A DNA stretch of 64,000 nt from Sphingobium nicotianae (lineage in GTDB: Bacteria > Pseudomonadota > Alphaproteobacteria > Sphingomonadales > Sphingomonadaceae): assembly GCF_018603885.1 (NCBI RefSeq), contig NZ_JAHGAW010000013.1:62001-126000 (forward strand), written 5' to 3'. This document shows positions 1-8,826 of this stretch, one piece after another. Below the pieces are notes generated by a model, which saw only the letters and a program-made list of their open reading frames with translations, did not search any database and was not told where the DNA came from. The translations under genes were made by a program, and so were the position numbers. Position 1 is the stretch's first letter, and each line of letters starts with the position of its first letter.

Positions 1-320
1 GTCAGGCCGGCATTCGCGTCGAGCTGCGGGAACAGTTCCGCGCGCTGGATGCGGAACTGGGCGCGGGCGCGTTCTATGTTGGCGGCCGCCTGCCGCACGT
101 CGCGATTATTCTCCAGCGCGAGCGCGATGAGCTTCTGCAGCCCGTCGTCGCGGAAGAGATCGCGATAGCTGGCGCTCGGCAGGTTCGCATAGTCACCGGC
201 ATAGGCATTCCCGGTCGGCCAGGCGGGCGGCACCGGCGCGGCGCCGCGCTCATATCTGGGCGCGAGCGAGCAGCCGGCGAGCAGCAGAGCGGTCAGGGAC
301 AGGGCGGAGCGCATCCTCAT
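1..320 (-). CDS. Outer membrane efflux lipoprotein of an RND pump (NodT/OprM family), N-terminal part
   Basis: This is the outer membrane channel of the tripartite efflux pump encoded upstream. Only the first 106 or so residues are in the window; the rest lies beyond position 1. The N-terminus is a lipoprotein signal with lipobox LLLAGC (Cys17). It is followed by the usual opening of this family (APRYERG...) and by the first helical stretch (LALENNRDVRQAAANIERAR). The ATG at 318-320 overlaps the TGA of the pump gene (317-319), so translation is probably coupled. The gene order adaptor, pump, channel is that of mexAB-oprM-type operons. Substrates cannot be deduced. Confidence 0.9.
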   Translation of the reverse strand, partial: MRMRSALSLTALLLAGCSLAPRYERGAAPVPPAWPTGNAYAGDYANLPSASYRDLFRDDGLQKLIALALENNRDVRQAAANIERARAQFRIQRAELFPQLDANAGL

Positions 321-3300
321 TCGCCCCTCCGGGCGCGGCGCGCCACGATCCGCATGCTCAATTGCTGGAGCATGTCGCGGGTGGTGCGGCGGACCAGCAC
401 GAAGAAGAGCGGGATATAGAAGATGGCGAGCAGGGTCGCGGTCAGCATGCCGCCGACCACGGCGGTGCCGATCGCGACGCGCCCATTGGCGCCGGCGCCG
501 GTCGAGATGGCCAGCGGCAGCACGCCGAAGATGAAGGCGATGCTGGTCATCAGGATCGGCCGCAGGCGCAGCCGCGCACCCTCGATGGCCGCCTCGATGA
601 TGCGCATGCCACGCTTTTCGGCCTGCTCGGCGAACTCGATCATCAGGATCGCGTTCTTGGCGGCGAGGCCCATGGTTGTAAGCAGGCCGATCTGCAGGAA
701 GATGTCGTTGACCAGCCCGCGCAGCGTCACCGCGATGACGGCGCCGACGAGGCCGAGCGGCACGATCAGCAGCACCGCGATCGGGATGCTCCAGCTCTCG
801 TAGAGCGCGGCGAGGAACAGGAAGACGACCAGCAGCGAGAGCGCGTAGAGCATCGGCGCCTGGCCGGCGGAGAGGCGCTCCTGATAGGAGAGGCCGGAAT
901 AAGCCAGGCTCACGCCGGGGATCTGTGCGGCATGCTCGTCCATGCGGCGCATCGCCTGACCCGAGCTGTAGCCCGGCGCCGCCTGACCCAGGATCTGGAA
1001 GGATGGGACGCCGTTGAATCGCGAGAGACTGGCCGGCGCCACCGACCAGCTCAGCGACGAGAAGGAGGAGAAGGGCGTCATCTGGTTGTCCTTGCCGCGG
1101 ATATGCCATTCGGCGAGATCCTCGGGCTTGGAGCGATATTGCATGTCGCCCTGGACATAGACGCGCTTGACGCGACCCCCGTCGACGAAGTCGTTCACGT
1201 AGCGACCGCCCCAGGCGGTCGAAAGCGTCGTGTTGACGTCGCTCTGGAGGAGGCCGAGCGTCGCGAGCTTCTGCTGGTCGATGTCGACCTTGAGCGAGGA
1301 TTGGTCGGGCAATTCGGACAGGCGGACGGCGGCGAGCTGCTTGTCGGCACGCGCTATCGCCATCAGCTTGTCCTTGGCCGCCCGGAACTGGTCCATCGGC
1401 AGGTTGCCGCTGTTGACGATCTGCACCTCGAAGCCGGTCGACTGGCCCAGACCACGGATCGGCGGCGGCACGACGGCGAAGATCTCGGCGTCGCGCAGGC
1501 TGGAGAGCGCCCGGCTCGCGCGTCGCGAAATCGCGTCGGCGGTATTCTCCTTGCCCGGCCGCTCGTCCCAGGGCGCCAGCATCGCGAAGCCGCGGCCCTG
1601 ATTCTGGCCGACCCCGCCGCCGGCGCCCTGCGTACCCGCGACGGTGAAGAAGGTGTCGACATTCCCGCTTTCATATTTGCTGAAATAATCCTCGACCGCC
1701 TTCTGCACTTCCTTGGTGCGGTTGATCGTCGCGCCGGTCGGCAGCGAGAACTGGACGGCGGCGGTGCCCTGATCCTCATTGGGCAGGAATCCGGTCGGCA
1801 GGCGCTGGAACATGAAGACCAGCAGCCCGACGACGAGCGCATAGACCAGCAACGCGCGGCCGCGCCGGTCGACGACCTTGCGGATCGTGACCAGATAACG
1901 CTCCTGGGCGGCGGCGGACCGGCGGTTGAGCCGCTCGCGCAGGCGCTCCATGCGGGCATGGAGGCCGGGCGCGTGGCGCTGGAGCCAGCTCGACTTGATG
2001 GCCGCGTGCGCCTCGGTCGGGTGCGGCTTGAGCAGGATCGTCGTAAGGGCGGGCGAGAGCACGATCGCGACGAACACCGATAGCCCCATGGCCGAGACGA
2101 TGGTGATCGCGAACTGACGATAGATGACGCCGGTCGAGCCGCCGAAGAAGGCCATCGGCATGAACACGGCCGAGAGCACCAGCGCGATGGCGATCAGCGC
2201 CATGGTGATCTCGCGCATTGATTCCATCGTCGCTTCGCGCGCACTCATGCCGGGATTTTCGGCCATGAGGCGCTCGACATTCTCGACGACGACGATGGCG
2301 TCGTCGACCAGCAGACCGATCGAGAGGACGAGCCCGAACAAAGTGAGCGTGTTGATCGAATAGCCTGCGACATAGAGGATCGCGAAGGTGCCGAGCAGCA
2401 CCACCGGCACGGCGATCGTCGGCACCAAAGTCGCGCGCCAGTTTTGCAGGAATAGGAACATGACGATGACGACGAGGATGATCGCCTCGACCAGCGTCTT
2501 GGCCACTTCCCAGATCGACAGCTTGATGAACTCGGTATTGTCCTGCGCGAAGCCGTACTTGAAGCCGGGCGGGAAGCCCTTGGCCATCTGCGCGACGCGG
2601 GCCTTGATCAGCTCGGCGGTGGTGAGCGCATCGGCATTGGGCGCGAGCATGAACGCGACGCCGGCGCCGGGATGGCCGTTTACATGGATGGTTATCGTGT
2701 AGTTATCGGCGCCCAGTTCCACCCGCCCCACATCCCCCAGCCGGACGGTCGCGCCGGAGGGCAGGGTCTTGACGATGATGTTGCGGAACTGCTCCGGGGT
2801 TTGCAGGCGCGACTGCGCTGTCACGTTGACGTTGAGATATTGATCGGGCGGCGAAGGTTCGGAGCCGAGTTGGCCCGCCGAGATCTCGGTGTTCTGCGCC
2901 TGGACCGCGGTGATCACGTCGCCCGGCATCAGTCCGTAGCTCGCCAGCCGATCCGGGTTGAGCCAGATGCGCATCGCGTTGGGCGAGCCGAACACGTTGA
3001 CGTCCCCGACGCCCTCGATGCGGCTCAGCGGATCCTGGAGATTGGACGAGAGATAGTCGGAGACCTGCTGCGGCGTGAAGCGATTCGACGCATCATAGAT
3101 GCCGACGAGCAAAAGGATGTCCGAATTGGCCTTGCGGACCCGCAGACCCTGCTGCTGGACCTGCGTGGGAAGGCGCGCGATCACCGATTGCAGCTGGTTC
3201 TGCACCTGCACCTGCGCGATGTCGGGATCGGTGCCCTTGGTGAAGGTGGCGGTGATGCTGGAGCGGCCGCGCGCGTCCGATGAGGAGGTGAAATAGAGCA

Positions 3301-3526
3301 GCCCGTCGATGCCGTTCAGCGATTGCTCGATCACCTGCGTGACGCTGTTCTGAACCGCTTCGGCCGAGGCGCCCGGATAGGTGCCCTGCACATTGATCTG
3401 CGGCGGGGCAATGTCGGGATATTGCGCGATCGGCAGGCCGAATATGGCGCCGATGCCGCCGAGCATCACGACGATGGCAAGCACCCAGGCGAGAATCGGC
3501 CGGTCGATGAAGATGCGGGACAGCAT
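317..3526 (-). CDS. RND efflux pump, inner membrane transporter of the HAE1 (AcrB/MexB) family
   Basis: This is a proton-driven drug exporter of 1069 aa, close to the usual 1030-1070 aa of the family. It starts with the family's typical MLSRIFIDRPILAWVLAI first membrane helix. TM4 carries the proton-relay aspartate pair in LLVDDAIVVVENV near residue 410, and TM10 carries the matching lysine in GLAAKNAILMIEF. Two large periplasmic porter segments lie between the helix blocks. It starts 5 bp after the adaptor stop and its own stop overlaps the channel gene start. Charged cytoplasmic residues (about 500-540) before the second half are normal for the family. The HAE1 assignment is secure; the exported compounds are unknown. 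Confidence 0.97.
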   Translation of the reverse strand: MLSRIFIDRPILAWVLAIVVMLGGIGAIFGLPIAQYPDIAPPQINVQGTYPGASAEAVQNSVTQVIEQSLNGIDGLLYFTSSSDARGRSSITATFTKGTDPDIAQVQVQNQLQSVIARLPTQVQQQGLRVRKANSDILLLVGIYDASNRFTPQQVSDYLSSNLQDPLSRIEGVGDVNVFGSPNAMRIWLNPDRLASYGLMPGDVITAVQAQNTEISAGQLGSEPSPPDQYLNVNVTAQSRLQTPEQFRNIIVKTLPSGATVRLGDVGRVELGADNYTITIHVNGHPGAGVAFMLAPNADALTTAELIKARVAQMAKGFPPGFKYGFAQDNTEFIKLSIWEVAKTLVEAIILVVIVMFLFLQNWRATLVPTIAVPVVLLGTFAILYVAGYSINTLTLFGLVLSIGLLVDDAIVVVENVERLMAENPGMSAREATMESMREITMALIAIALVLSAVFMPMAFFGGSTGVIYRQFAITIVSAMGLSVFVAIVLSPALTTILLKPHPTEAHAAIKSSWLQRHAPGLHARMERLRERLNRRSAAAQERYLVTIRKVVDRRGRALLVYALVVGLLVFMFQRLPTGFLPNEDQGTAAVQFSLPTGATINRTKEVQKAVEDYFSKYESGNVDTFFTVAGTQGAGGGVGQNQGRGFAMLAPWDERPGKENTADAISRRASRALSSLRDAEIFAVVPPPIRGLGQSTGFEVQIVNSGNLPMDQFRAAKDKLMAIARADKQLAAVRLSELPDQSSLKVDIDQQKLATLGLLQSDVNTTLSTAWGGRYVNDFVDGGRVKRVYVQGDMQYRSKPEDLAEWHIRGKDNQMTPFSSFSSLSWSVAPASLSRFNGVPSFQILGQAAPGYSSGQAMRRMDEHAAQIPGVSLAYSGLSYQERLSAGQAPMLYALSLLVVFLFLAALYESWSIPIAVLLIVPLGLVGAVIAVTLRGLVNDIFLQIGLLTTMGLAAKNAILMIEFAEQAEKRGMRIIEAAIEGARLRLRPILMTSIAFIFGVLPLAISTGAGANGRVAIGTAVVGGMLTATLLAIFYIPLFFVLVRRTTRDMLQQLSMRIVARRARRGE

Positions 3527-3531
3527 GTCGC

Positions 3532-4770
3532 TCAGCCGGCCGTGCCGGCCTTGCCGCCTTGCCGTTTGGGCGCCACTTTCTGGGGACTGTCGGCCGGTAC
3601 CGGTTTGATGGCCTGCTCCGCCTTGAGGTCGGCGGTGCCTTGGATGATGATGCGGTCGCCGGCGTTAATTCCCTTGGTAACAACCCAGTAAACCCCCTGG
3701 GTGCGCGGAGCGACCACGGTGCGCAGTTTTGCCTTGTTGTCGCGGCCCACGACGAAGAGCTGCGCCTCCCCCTTGCTGTCGCGTGTGATGGCGGCTTGCG
3801 GCACCAGGAAGGCACCCTTGTCGATCGCCTGGCTGAAACGGGCCCGCACGAACATGCCGGGCAGCAGCCAGCCCTGCGGATTGGCGAATTCGGCGCGCAA
3901 GGTCACGGTTCCGGTCGATTCGTCGACGATCGCCTCGGCGAACTGGACATGGCCGACGACGTCATAGTCGCTGCCATCCTCCAGCACGAGCCGCACGTCC
4001 GCCGAGCTCGGCGATGCGCCGCCCTGCGCGAGCAGCTTGCGCAGGCCGAGGAGATCGGCTGCGCTCTGCTGGATGTCGACATAGATGGGATCGAGCTGGT
4101 TGATCTGGGCGAGCGCAGTGGCCTGACCGGCCGTCACCAGCGCGCCCTGCGTCACCAGCGACCGGCCGATCCGCCCGCTGATCGGCGCGGGCACGGACGT
4201 GCGGCCAAGGTCGATCCGCGCGCTTTCGCGCAGCGCGCGGCGCTGGGCGACGGCGGCCTCGGCGGCGCGGGCGGCCGCCACCGCATTGTCGTAATCCTGC
4301 CTGCTGACCGCCTCGATCTTGACGAGCGGTTCGTAGCGCTGGGCCGTCGCACGGGCGGCCACGGCCGACGCCTGCGCGCTGGCGAGATTGGCCTCCGCTT
4401 CCGCAGCGGCGGCGCGATAGGGCGACGGATCGATCTCGTAGAGCGGCTGGCCGGCCTTCACCAGCGCGCCTTCGGTGAAGAGCCTGCGGCGGATCACCCC
4501 GGAAATCTGCGGCCGCACGTCCGAGCTGCGATAGGCGCTGGTCCGGCCCGGCAGTTCGGTGACGAGCGGCACGTCCTGCGGCTGCACGACCACGAAGCCG
4601 ACATTGCGCGGCCCCTGATCCCGCCCGTTCCCGGCCGGCTTGGACCCGCTGCAGTTCACGAGCGCCAGCGCCAGGAGGCTCGTGGCGACTGTCGCGGTCC
4701 ATCGATGGCGAAGGGGCAAGGCGCAGAATTCCGCTGTTTGACGAGGAAGGATAGTCGATTTCGGAATCAT
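3532..4770 (-). CDS. RND efflux periplasmic adaptor subunit (membrane fusion protein)
   Basis: The adaptor links the RND pump to the outer membrane channel. The protein shows the barrel-sandwich halves (VRPQISGVIRRRLFTEGALV near the start, then PAPISGRIGRSLVTQGALV), an Ala-rich coiled hairpin between them, and beta-barrel and membrane-proximal domains (GMFVRARF, PQAAITRD). The start is uncertain. An in-frame upstream codon at 4803 exists, but the ATG at 4770 (MIPKSTILP) is preferred because it leaves a more reasonable leader. The hydrophobic segment ends in ALVNCSG; Asn before Cys is an atypical lipobox, so lipidation is doubtful. It is the first gene of the operon, divergent from the flavin reductase; no dedicated repressor is adjacent. 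Confidence 0.93.
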   Translation of the reverse strand: MIPKSTILPRQTAEFCALPLRHRWTATVATSLLALALVNCSGSKPAGNGRDQGPRNVGFVVVQPQDVPLVTELPGRTSAYRSSDVRPQISGVIRRRLFTEGALVKAGQPLYEIDPSPYRAAAAEAEANLASAQASAVAARATAQRYEPLVKIEAVSRQDYDNAVAAARAAEAAVAQRRALRESARIDLGRTSVPAPISGRIGRSLVTQGALVTAGQATALAQINQLDPIYVDIQQSAADLLGLRKLLAQGGASPSSADVRLVLEDGSDYDVVGHVQFAEAIVDESTGTVTLRAEFANPQGWLLPGMFVRARFSQAIDKGAFLVPQAAITRDSKGEAQLFVVGRDNKAKLRTVVAPRTQGVYWVVTKGINAGDRIIIQGTADLKAEQAIKPVPADSPQKVAPKRQGGKAGTAG

Positions 4771-4933
4771 ACTTAAGAGGTATCGTGTCAAGTTTCTTCG
4801 CAACCTATCGACTTTGCCGGCGCTGCATCTAGAATTGCCCGGGGATGCCGCGCGCCGGCTGCTTAGAAGCGGAAGGTTTCCGCTATATGTCGGGGCGAAT
4901 CGGCTATCCTTCGCATCAGAGGAGCAGACAGCG

Positions 4934-5428
4934 TTGATCGATCCTAAGCATTTTCGCGATGTGCTGGGCAGTTACCCGACCGGGGTCTGCGTCGTGACGT
5001 CGCTGGCGCATGATGGCGAGCGGTTCGGGCTCGCCGTCGGGTCGTTCACCTCCATCTCGCTCGATCCGCCGCTGGTGGGCTTCCTGCCCGACAAAAGCTC
5101 GCGCAGCTGGGCGCGGATCGCGCCGACCGGCCGTTTCTGCGTCAATGTGCTGGCCAGCGAGCAGCTCGACGCGTGCCGCCGCTTCGCCTCCAAGCTCGAG
5201 GACAAGTTCGAGGGCATGGCCCATGGCCATTCGCCCGCCGGTCTGCCGCTGCTCGACAACGTCCTGGCGTGGATCGAATGCGACATCGCGCAGACCATCG
5301 AGATCGGCGATCATCTGCTGGTGGTCGGGGCCGTCCGCGCGATGGAACGGCGCAGCGACGGGACGCCGCTGCTTTTCTATCGCGGCGGCTATCACACGCT
5401 GGCGGGTCTGGATCAGGCGACCGCCTAA
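4934..5428 (+). CDS. Flavin reductase family protein (FMN-binding split barrel)
   Basis: This is a 164-aa protein of the flavin reductase-like domain family, which uses NAD(P)H to reduce flavin, often for a partner monooxygenase. Family hallmarks are the opening FRDVLGSYPTGVCVVTS, then VGSFTSISLDPPLVGF and the C-terminal PLLFYRGGYHTL. The TTG at 4934 is chosen because AGAGGAG lies 9 nt before it and the family domain begins there. The frame is open back to 4814, but the extra 40 residues look like leader DNA. Its TAA overlaps the TAG of the convergent downstream gene. No partner oxygenase is nearby, so the electron acceptor is unknown. Confidence 0.88.
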   Translation: MIDPKHFRDVLGSYPTGVCVVTSLAHDGERFGLAVGSFTSISLDPPLVGFLPDKSSRSWARIAPTGRFCVNVLASEQLDACRRFASKLEDKFEGMAHGHSPAGLPLLDNVLAWIECDIAQTIEIGDHLLVVGAVRAMERRSDGTPLLFYRGGYHTLAGLDQATA

Positions 5429-5904
5429 GCTGGCGGGCCGCCGAAGGGCAGGATCGCCTCCAGAGCCTTCAGTCCCGGCTTCCCCGGAACGCCATGACCT
5501 CGCCGCAGCAGGAAGACGTGCCGCACGATCTCGGCCTGCTGCTCGATGCCATAGCGCGCGAAGGGTTTGCCCGGCTCATAGACATAATCGTAGCGGCAGA
5601 AGGGGTGGCGGCGCAGCAGCAGGTTGAGGCCGCTCTGATGCTGCCAGACATGCGTCATCTCGTGCAGGAAGAGACCCTGCCCGGCGAGCGTGTCGCTGCC
5701 GAAGCAATCGCAATAGCTGTCGCCCTGCGGATGGAAATGGATGTGGCCGCGTGGCGCCATGACCGTCCTGCGCGGCTGGAACGGCCACCAGGCGCGACGG
5801 CGGACGCGCACCGGCGCGACGTCGATCGCGCGCCCGAACATCTCCCGCACCAGCGCGCGCTCGGGATCGGTGAGCGGCCGTTCGACGGGATGCACCTGTG
5901 CCAT
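5425..5904 (-). CDS. Zinc-metallopeptidase-like protein with HExxH motif (annotated elsewhere as 'vgr-related')
   Basis: This 159-aa protein has no signal peptide. Its only clear motif is LHEMTHVWQHQSG at about residues 80-92, an HExxH zinc-binding signature in the context seen in DUF4157-like and 'vgr-related' proteins of sphingomonads. The N-terminal third (PLTDPERALVREMFG) also fits those proteins. The third zinc ligand is not obvious, so activity is unproven. It is a single gene, convergent with the flavin reductase (stop codons overlap by 3 nt). The vgr name comes from old annotations; no type VI secretion genes are in the window. Confidence 0.75.
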   Translation of the reverse strand: MAQVHPVERPLTDPERALVREMFGRAIDVAPVRVRRRAWWPFQPRRTVMAPRGHIHFHPQGDSYCDCFGSDTLAGQGLFLHEMTHVWQHQSGLNLLLRRHPFCRYDYVYEPGKPFARYGIEQQAEIVRHVFLLRRGHGVPGKPGLKALEAILPFGGPPA

Positions 5905-5944
5905 GACAATGAGATAGCGCGGCCGGGCCGCGGGGCAAGGTCGC

Positions 5945-6124
5945 TCAGTTCAGCGCCGCCATCGCCGCGTTGGCGGCCGCGGTGTCCGCCCCGGCCTGAG
6001 CGACCGGCGCCTCGTCATCATCCGACGGGCCGACATATTGCACGGCCGTCAGGCAGACCAGCACGACCCAGGCCAGCGCCATCCAGCGACTCGTGAACAG
6101 GGATCTGAGGGGCACGCCGAACAT
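5945..6124 (-). CDS. Small single-pass membrane protein, unknown function
   Basis: This is a 59-aa reading frame starting at the ATG at 6124. It has a basic N-terminus (MFGVPLRSLFTSRWM), one hydrophobic helix (ALAWVVLVCLTAVQYVG, about residues 15-31) and an acidic then Ala-rich tail (PSDDDEAPVAQAGADTAAAN). This layout predicts a type II or type III membrane microprotein with the tail in the periplasm. There is only a weak ribosome site (AGAAGCGAG). It lies alone between the metallopeptidase-like gene and the divergent GGDEF-EAL gene. No family is recognised; codon use and frame favour a real gene. Confidence 0.55.
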   Translation of the reverse strand: MFGVPLRSLFTSRWMALAWVVLVCLTAVQYVGPSDDDEAPVAQAGADTAAANAAMAALN

Positions 6125-6355
6125 GGCTCGCTTCTGACAGGTTGAGGTTACCCCGCCCTTGCCCGTCAGGGTTAACGCAGGATCGTCGACGACCGTCGAA
6201 ACCGCCGGATTGGTTCACGGTCGACAGGAACTGCGGATCATCTCATTGATTTGTCTGCCGCAATGATACAAATTATAGGCCGATTTCTTCTCCGCCATTT
6301 CCCTCTTTTTAACCGACTTGCGGAAATATCGGGCGGGGGAAAAGGGATAGAGTCC

Positions 6356-8533
6356 GTGCGCTGTCCAAATATGATCGCCGATGAAGAGGGCCGCCTGCGA
6401 GCCCTGTCCGATTATGGGTTGAGCGCCGAGGTCGGCCTGCCGAGCCTCGATCCGATCGTCGAGATCGCCGCCCGCATGTTCGATACGCCAGCCGCGGCGG
6501 TCAACATGATCGGCAGCGACCACGTCTTTCTCGTCGCCAACAAGGGTGTGGGCGACGATGTCGATCGCAGCCGCGACGTCTCCTTCTGCGCCCATGCCAT
6601 CACCCAGGACGATGTGCTGGTCGTCGAGGATGCCCGGCTCGATCCGCGCTTTCATGACAATCCGATCGTCTCGGCGGGGCAGATCTGCTTCTATGCCGGC
6701 GTCGCCCTCAGATCGCCGTCCGGCCATTCGCTGGGCGCGCTGTGCGTGGTCGACAACAAGCCGCGCGCCGAGTTCAGCGAGCAGGACCGTGCCCGCCTCA
6801 AGGATCTCGGCCGTCTCGCCTCGAACCAGCTGGAGCTGCGGAGGCTGGAGGTCGCCACCAAGGCGGCGCCGTCGCGCTTCGAGGCGAGCGCCGCGACCTC
6901 GCCCAACGCCGTCATCTGTTTCGATCCGCAGTCGCGGATCACGGCATGGAACGACGCGGCGGCGGCGATGTTCGGCTACGATGCCGGCCAGATGACAGGC
7001 CAGCTCCTCGACCTGCTGGTCGCGCCCGAGGATCGCGTGCGCGTCCAGAGCGGGATCGAGCGCGTGCGCAGCGGCGGCGCGCCGCAGAACGTGGCGAGCG
7101 AGCTCACCGGCGTGCGCCGCTCGGGCGAGCGCTTTCCAGCCGAGCTCTACTGGTCGCGCTGGTATGAGGGCGACCAGATGCATTTCGGCGCGATCGTCCG
7201 CGACATGACGGATCAGCGGCGCGAGCGCGACGCATTGTTCCATCTCGCCAATTATGACAGCCTGACCGGCCTGCCGAACCGCAACCTGCTGCACCAGCAG
7301 GCGAGCGGCGCGATGCGCGATGGCTCGGCGGTGGCGCTCCTCATCGTCGATCTCGACGGCTTCAAGGACGTCAACGACACGCTCGGCCATGCCGCCGGCG
7401 ACCTGGTGCTGCAGGCGGTGACGCGGCGGCTCGTCCAGGCGGCGCCGGCCCAGAGCATCGTCGCGCGCACCGGCGGGGACGAATTCGCGATCCTGCTGCG
7501 CGACGGCGGCGATCCGTTGCAGCTCGGTGGCCTCGCGCGCGCGATCATCGCCACGATTGCCGCGCCGATCGTGGCGGACGGGCATGAACTGCGGATCGCA
7601 GGAAGCTGCGGCCTCGCGATCGCGCCGGATCATGGCGAGACCATCGAGGCGCTGATGAGCAGTGCGAACCTCGCCCTCTTCCAGGCCAAGAGCGGTGGAC
7701 GCGGGCGCTCCTTCCTGTTCATCCCGGCGCTGCGGGCCGAGGCGGTCGCGCGGCGCATGTATGAGGCCGAGTTGCATCGCGCGGTCGAGCGGGACGAATT
7801 TCGCCTCTTCTACCAGCCGCAGATTCGCCTGCATGACGGCGCGCTGGCCGGGGCCGAGGCCCTGATCCGCTGGAAGCATCCGGTGCGCGGCCTGCTCGCG
7901 CCCGCCGCCTTCCTGCCGGCGCTGGAGAGCGGCACGCTGGCCGGGCAGGTCGGCAGCTGGGTCATCCGCACCGCCTGTGCCCAGGCGGCGCAGTGGCGGC
8001 GGCTGCAGAGCGATTTCCGGATGAGCGTCAATCTCTTCGGCGCGCAGTTCCGAGGCGACAGCCTGCTGCAAGTCGTGCGCGACGCGCTGGCGGCGAACCG
8101 GCTTCCGCCCGACGCGCTGGAGCTGGAGATCACCGAGAATATCATCCTCGATCAGCAGGACACGGTGCTCGATCAGCTCAGGAGCCTGCGCCAGCTCGGC
8201 GTCGAGCTCTCCTTCGACGATTTCGGCACGGGCTTCGCCTCGCTCAACCTGCTCAAGAGCTATCCCGTCAGCTTGATCAAGATCGACAAGAGCTTCACCC
8301 AGGCGGTGCAGCATTCGGAGGGCGACCGCGCGATCGTCCTCTCCATCCTCGATCTCGCGCGCAAGCTCGGGCTCGATGTCGTCGCCGAGGGCGTGGAAAC
8401 CCGGGAGGACTGCGCTTTCCTGCGGGAGCATGGCTGCCAGAAGGGGCAGGGCTATTATTTCGGCAAGCCCGTCCCGCCGGCGGTGTTCGGCGACCAGTTC
8501 TGGCCGGCGCCGGTGGCGATCCGCGCGCGCTAG
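6356..8533 (+). CDS. Cyclic-di-GMP signalling protein: GAF-PAS-GGDEF-EAL
   Basis: This is a cytoplasmic sensor protein of about 725 aa for making and breaking c-di-GMP. In order it has a GAF domain (LPSLDPIVEIAARMFDTPAAA through GALCVVDNKPR), a PAS domain (SPNAVICFDPQSRITAWNDAA), a GGDEF domain with intact RTGGDEF, and an EAL domain. The EAL catalytic set is complete: EALIRW, SVNLFG, ITEN, DDFGTGF, KIDKSF, VAEGVET and the GCQKGQGYYFGKP end. No RxxD inhibitory site precedes GGDEF. Both activities are therefore possible; in many hybrids EAL dominates and GGDEF binds GTP. The GTG at 6356 (AAGGGA 9 nt before) or the ATG at 6371 is the likely start, although the frame is open from 6251. Confidence 0.93.
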   Translation: MRCPNMIADEEGRLRALSDYGLSAEVGLPSLDPIVEIAARMFDTPAAAVNMIGSDHVFLVANKGVGDDVDRSRDVSFCAHAITQDDVLVVEDARLDPRFHDNPIVSAGQICFYAGVALRSPSGHSLGALCVVDNKPRAEFSEQDRARLKDLGRLASNQLELRRLEVATKAAPSRFEASAATSPNAVICFDPQSRITAWNDAAAAMFGYDAGQMTGQLLDLLVAPEDRVRVQSGIERVRSGGAPQNVASELTGVRRSGERFPAELYWSRWYEGDQMHFGAIVRDMTDQRRERDALFHLANYDSLTGLPNRNLLHQQASGAMRDGSAVALLIVDLDGFKDVNDTLGHAAGDLVLQAVTRRLVQAAPAQSIVARTGGDEFAILLRDGGDPLQLGGLARAIIATIAAPIVADGHELRIAGSCGLAIAPDHGETIEALMSSANLALFQAKSGGRGRSFLFIPALRAEAVARRMYEAELHRAVERDEFRLFYQPQIRLHDGALAGAEALIRWKHPVRGLLAPAAFLPALESGTLAGQVGSWVIRTACAQAAQWRRLQSDFRMSVNLFGAQFRGDSLLQVVRDALAANRLPPDALELEITENIILDQQDTVLDQLRSLRQLGVELSFDDFGTGFASLNLLKSYPVSLIKIDKSFTQAVQHSEGDRAIVLSILDLARKLGLDVVAEGVETREDCAFLREHGCQKGQGYYFGKPVPPAVFGDQFWPAPVAIRAR

Positions 8534-8574
8534 ACAAGCCGCGCGCTGGTCCGTCAGCTAATCGATGAGGAAGT

Positions 8575-8648
8575 TGGATGCCCGACGAGGATTCGAACCT
8601 CGATTAGCGGAGTCAGAGTCCGCTGTCTTACCTTTAGACGATCGGGCA
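8575..8648 (-). tRNA. tRNA-Gln (anticodon CTG)
   Basis: Read on the minus strand, the sequence folds as a 74-nt tRNA with encoded CCA. It has a 7-bp acceptor stem TGCCCGA/TCGGGCA, the glutamine-type D arm TCGTCTAAAGGTAAGACA, anticodon stem AGCGGA/TCCGCT with loop CTCTGAC, and T arm GAGGTTCGAATCCTC. The loop gives anticodon CUG, which reads CAG. It stands alone between the GGDEF-EAL gene and the Ppx gene. Confidence 0.97.
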
Positions 8649-8826
8649 TCAATCGAGAGGGCGCGCAATTAGCGCCACCCCGGGCGGGGGTCAAGGCATT
8701 TGCCACGCCATTGGTCCGCCTTTCCAATCGCGTCATCCGCGCGAAACCTTGCCATCAGCCCTGTGGCCGTCTAGCGTTGCGGCAAGTTCCGGCGATTTGT
8801 TTCGCTGGTGAGGAAGGTACGGTCAC

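Noticed and set aside
6215..8431. 738-codon open frame on the minus strand opposite the GGDEF-EAL gene
   Set aside because: It is the antisense shadow of a high-G+C gene; its translation is low in domain-like pattern and the plus-strand protein has complete motifs.
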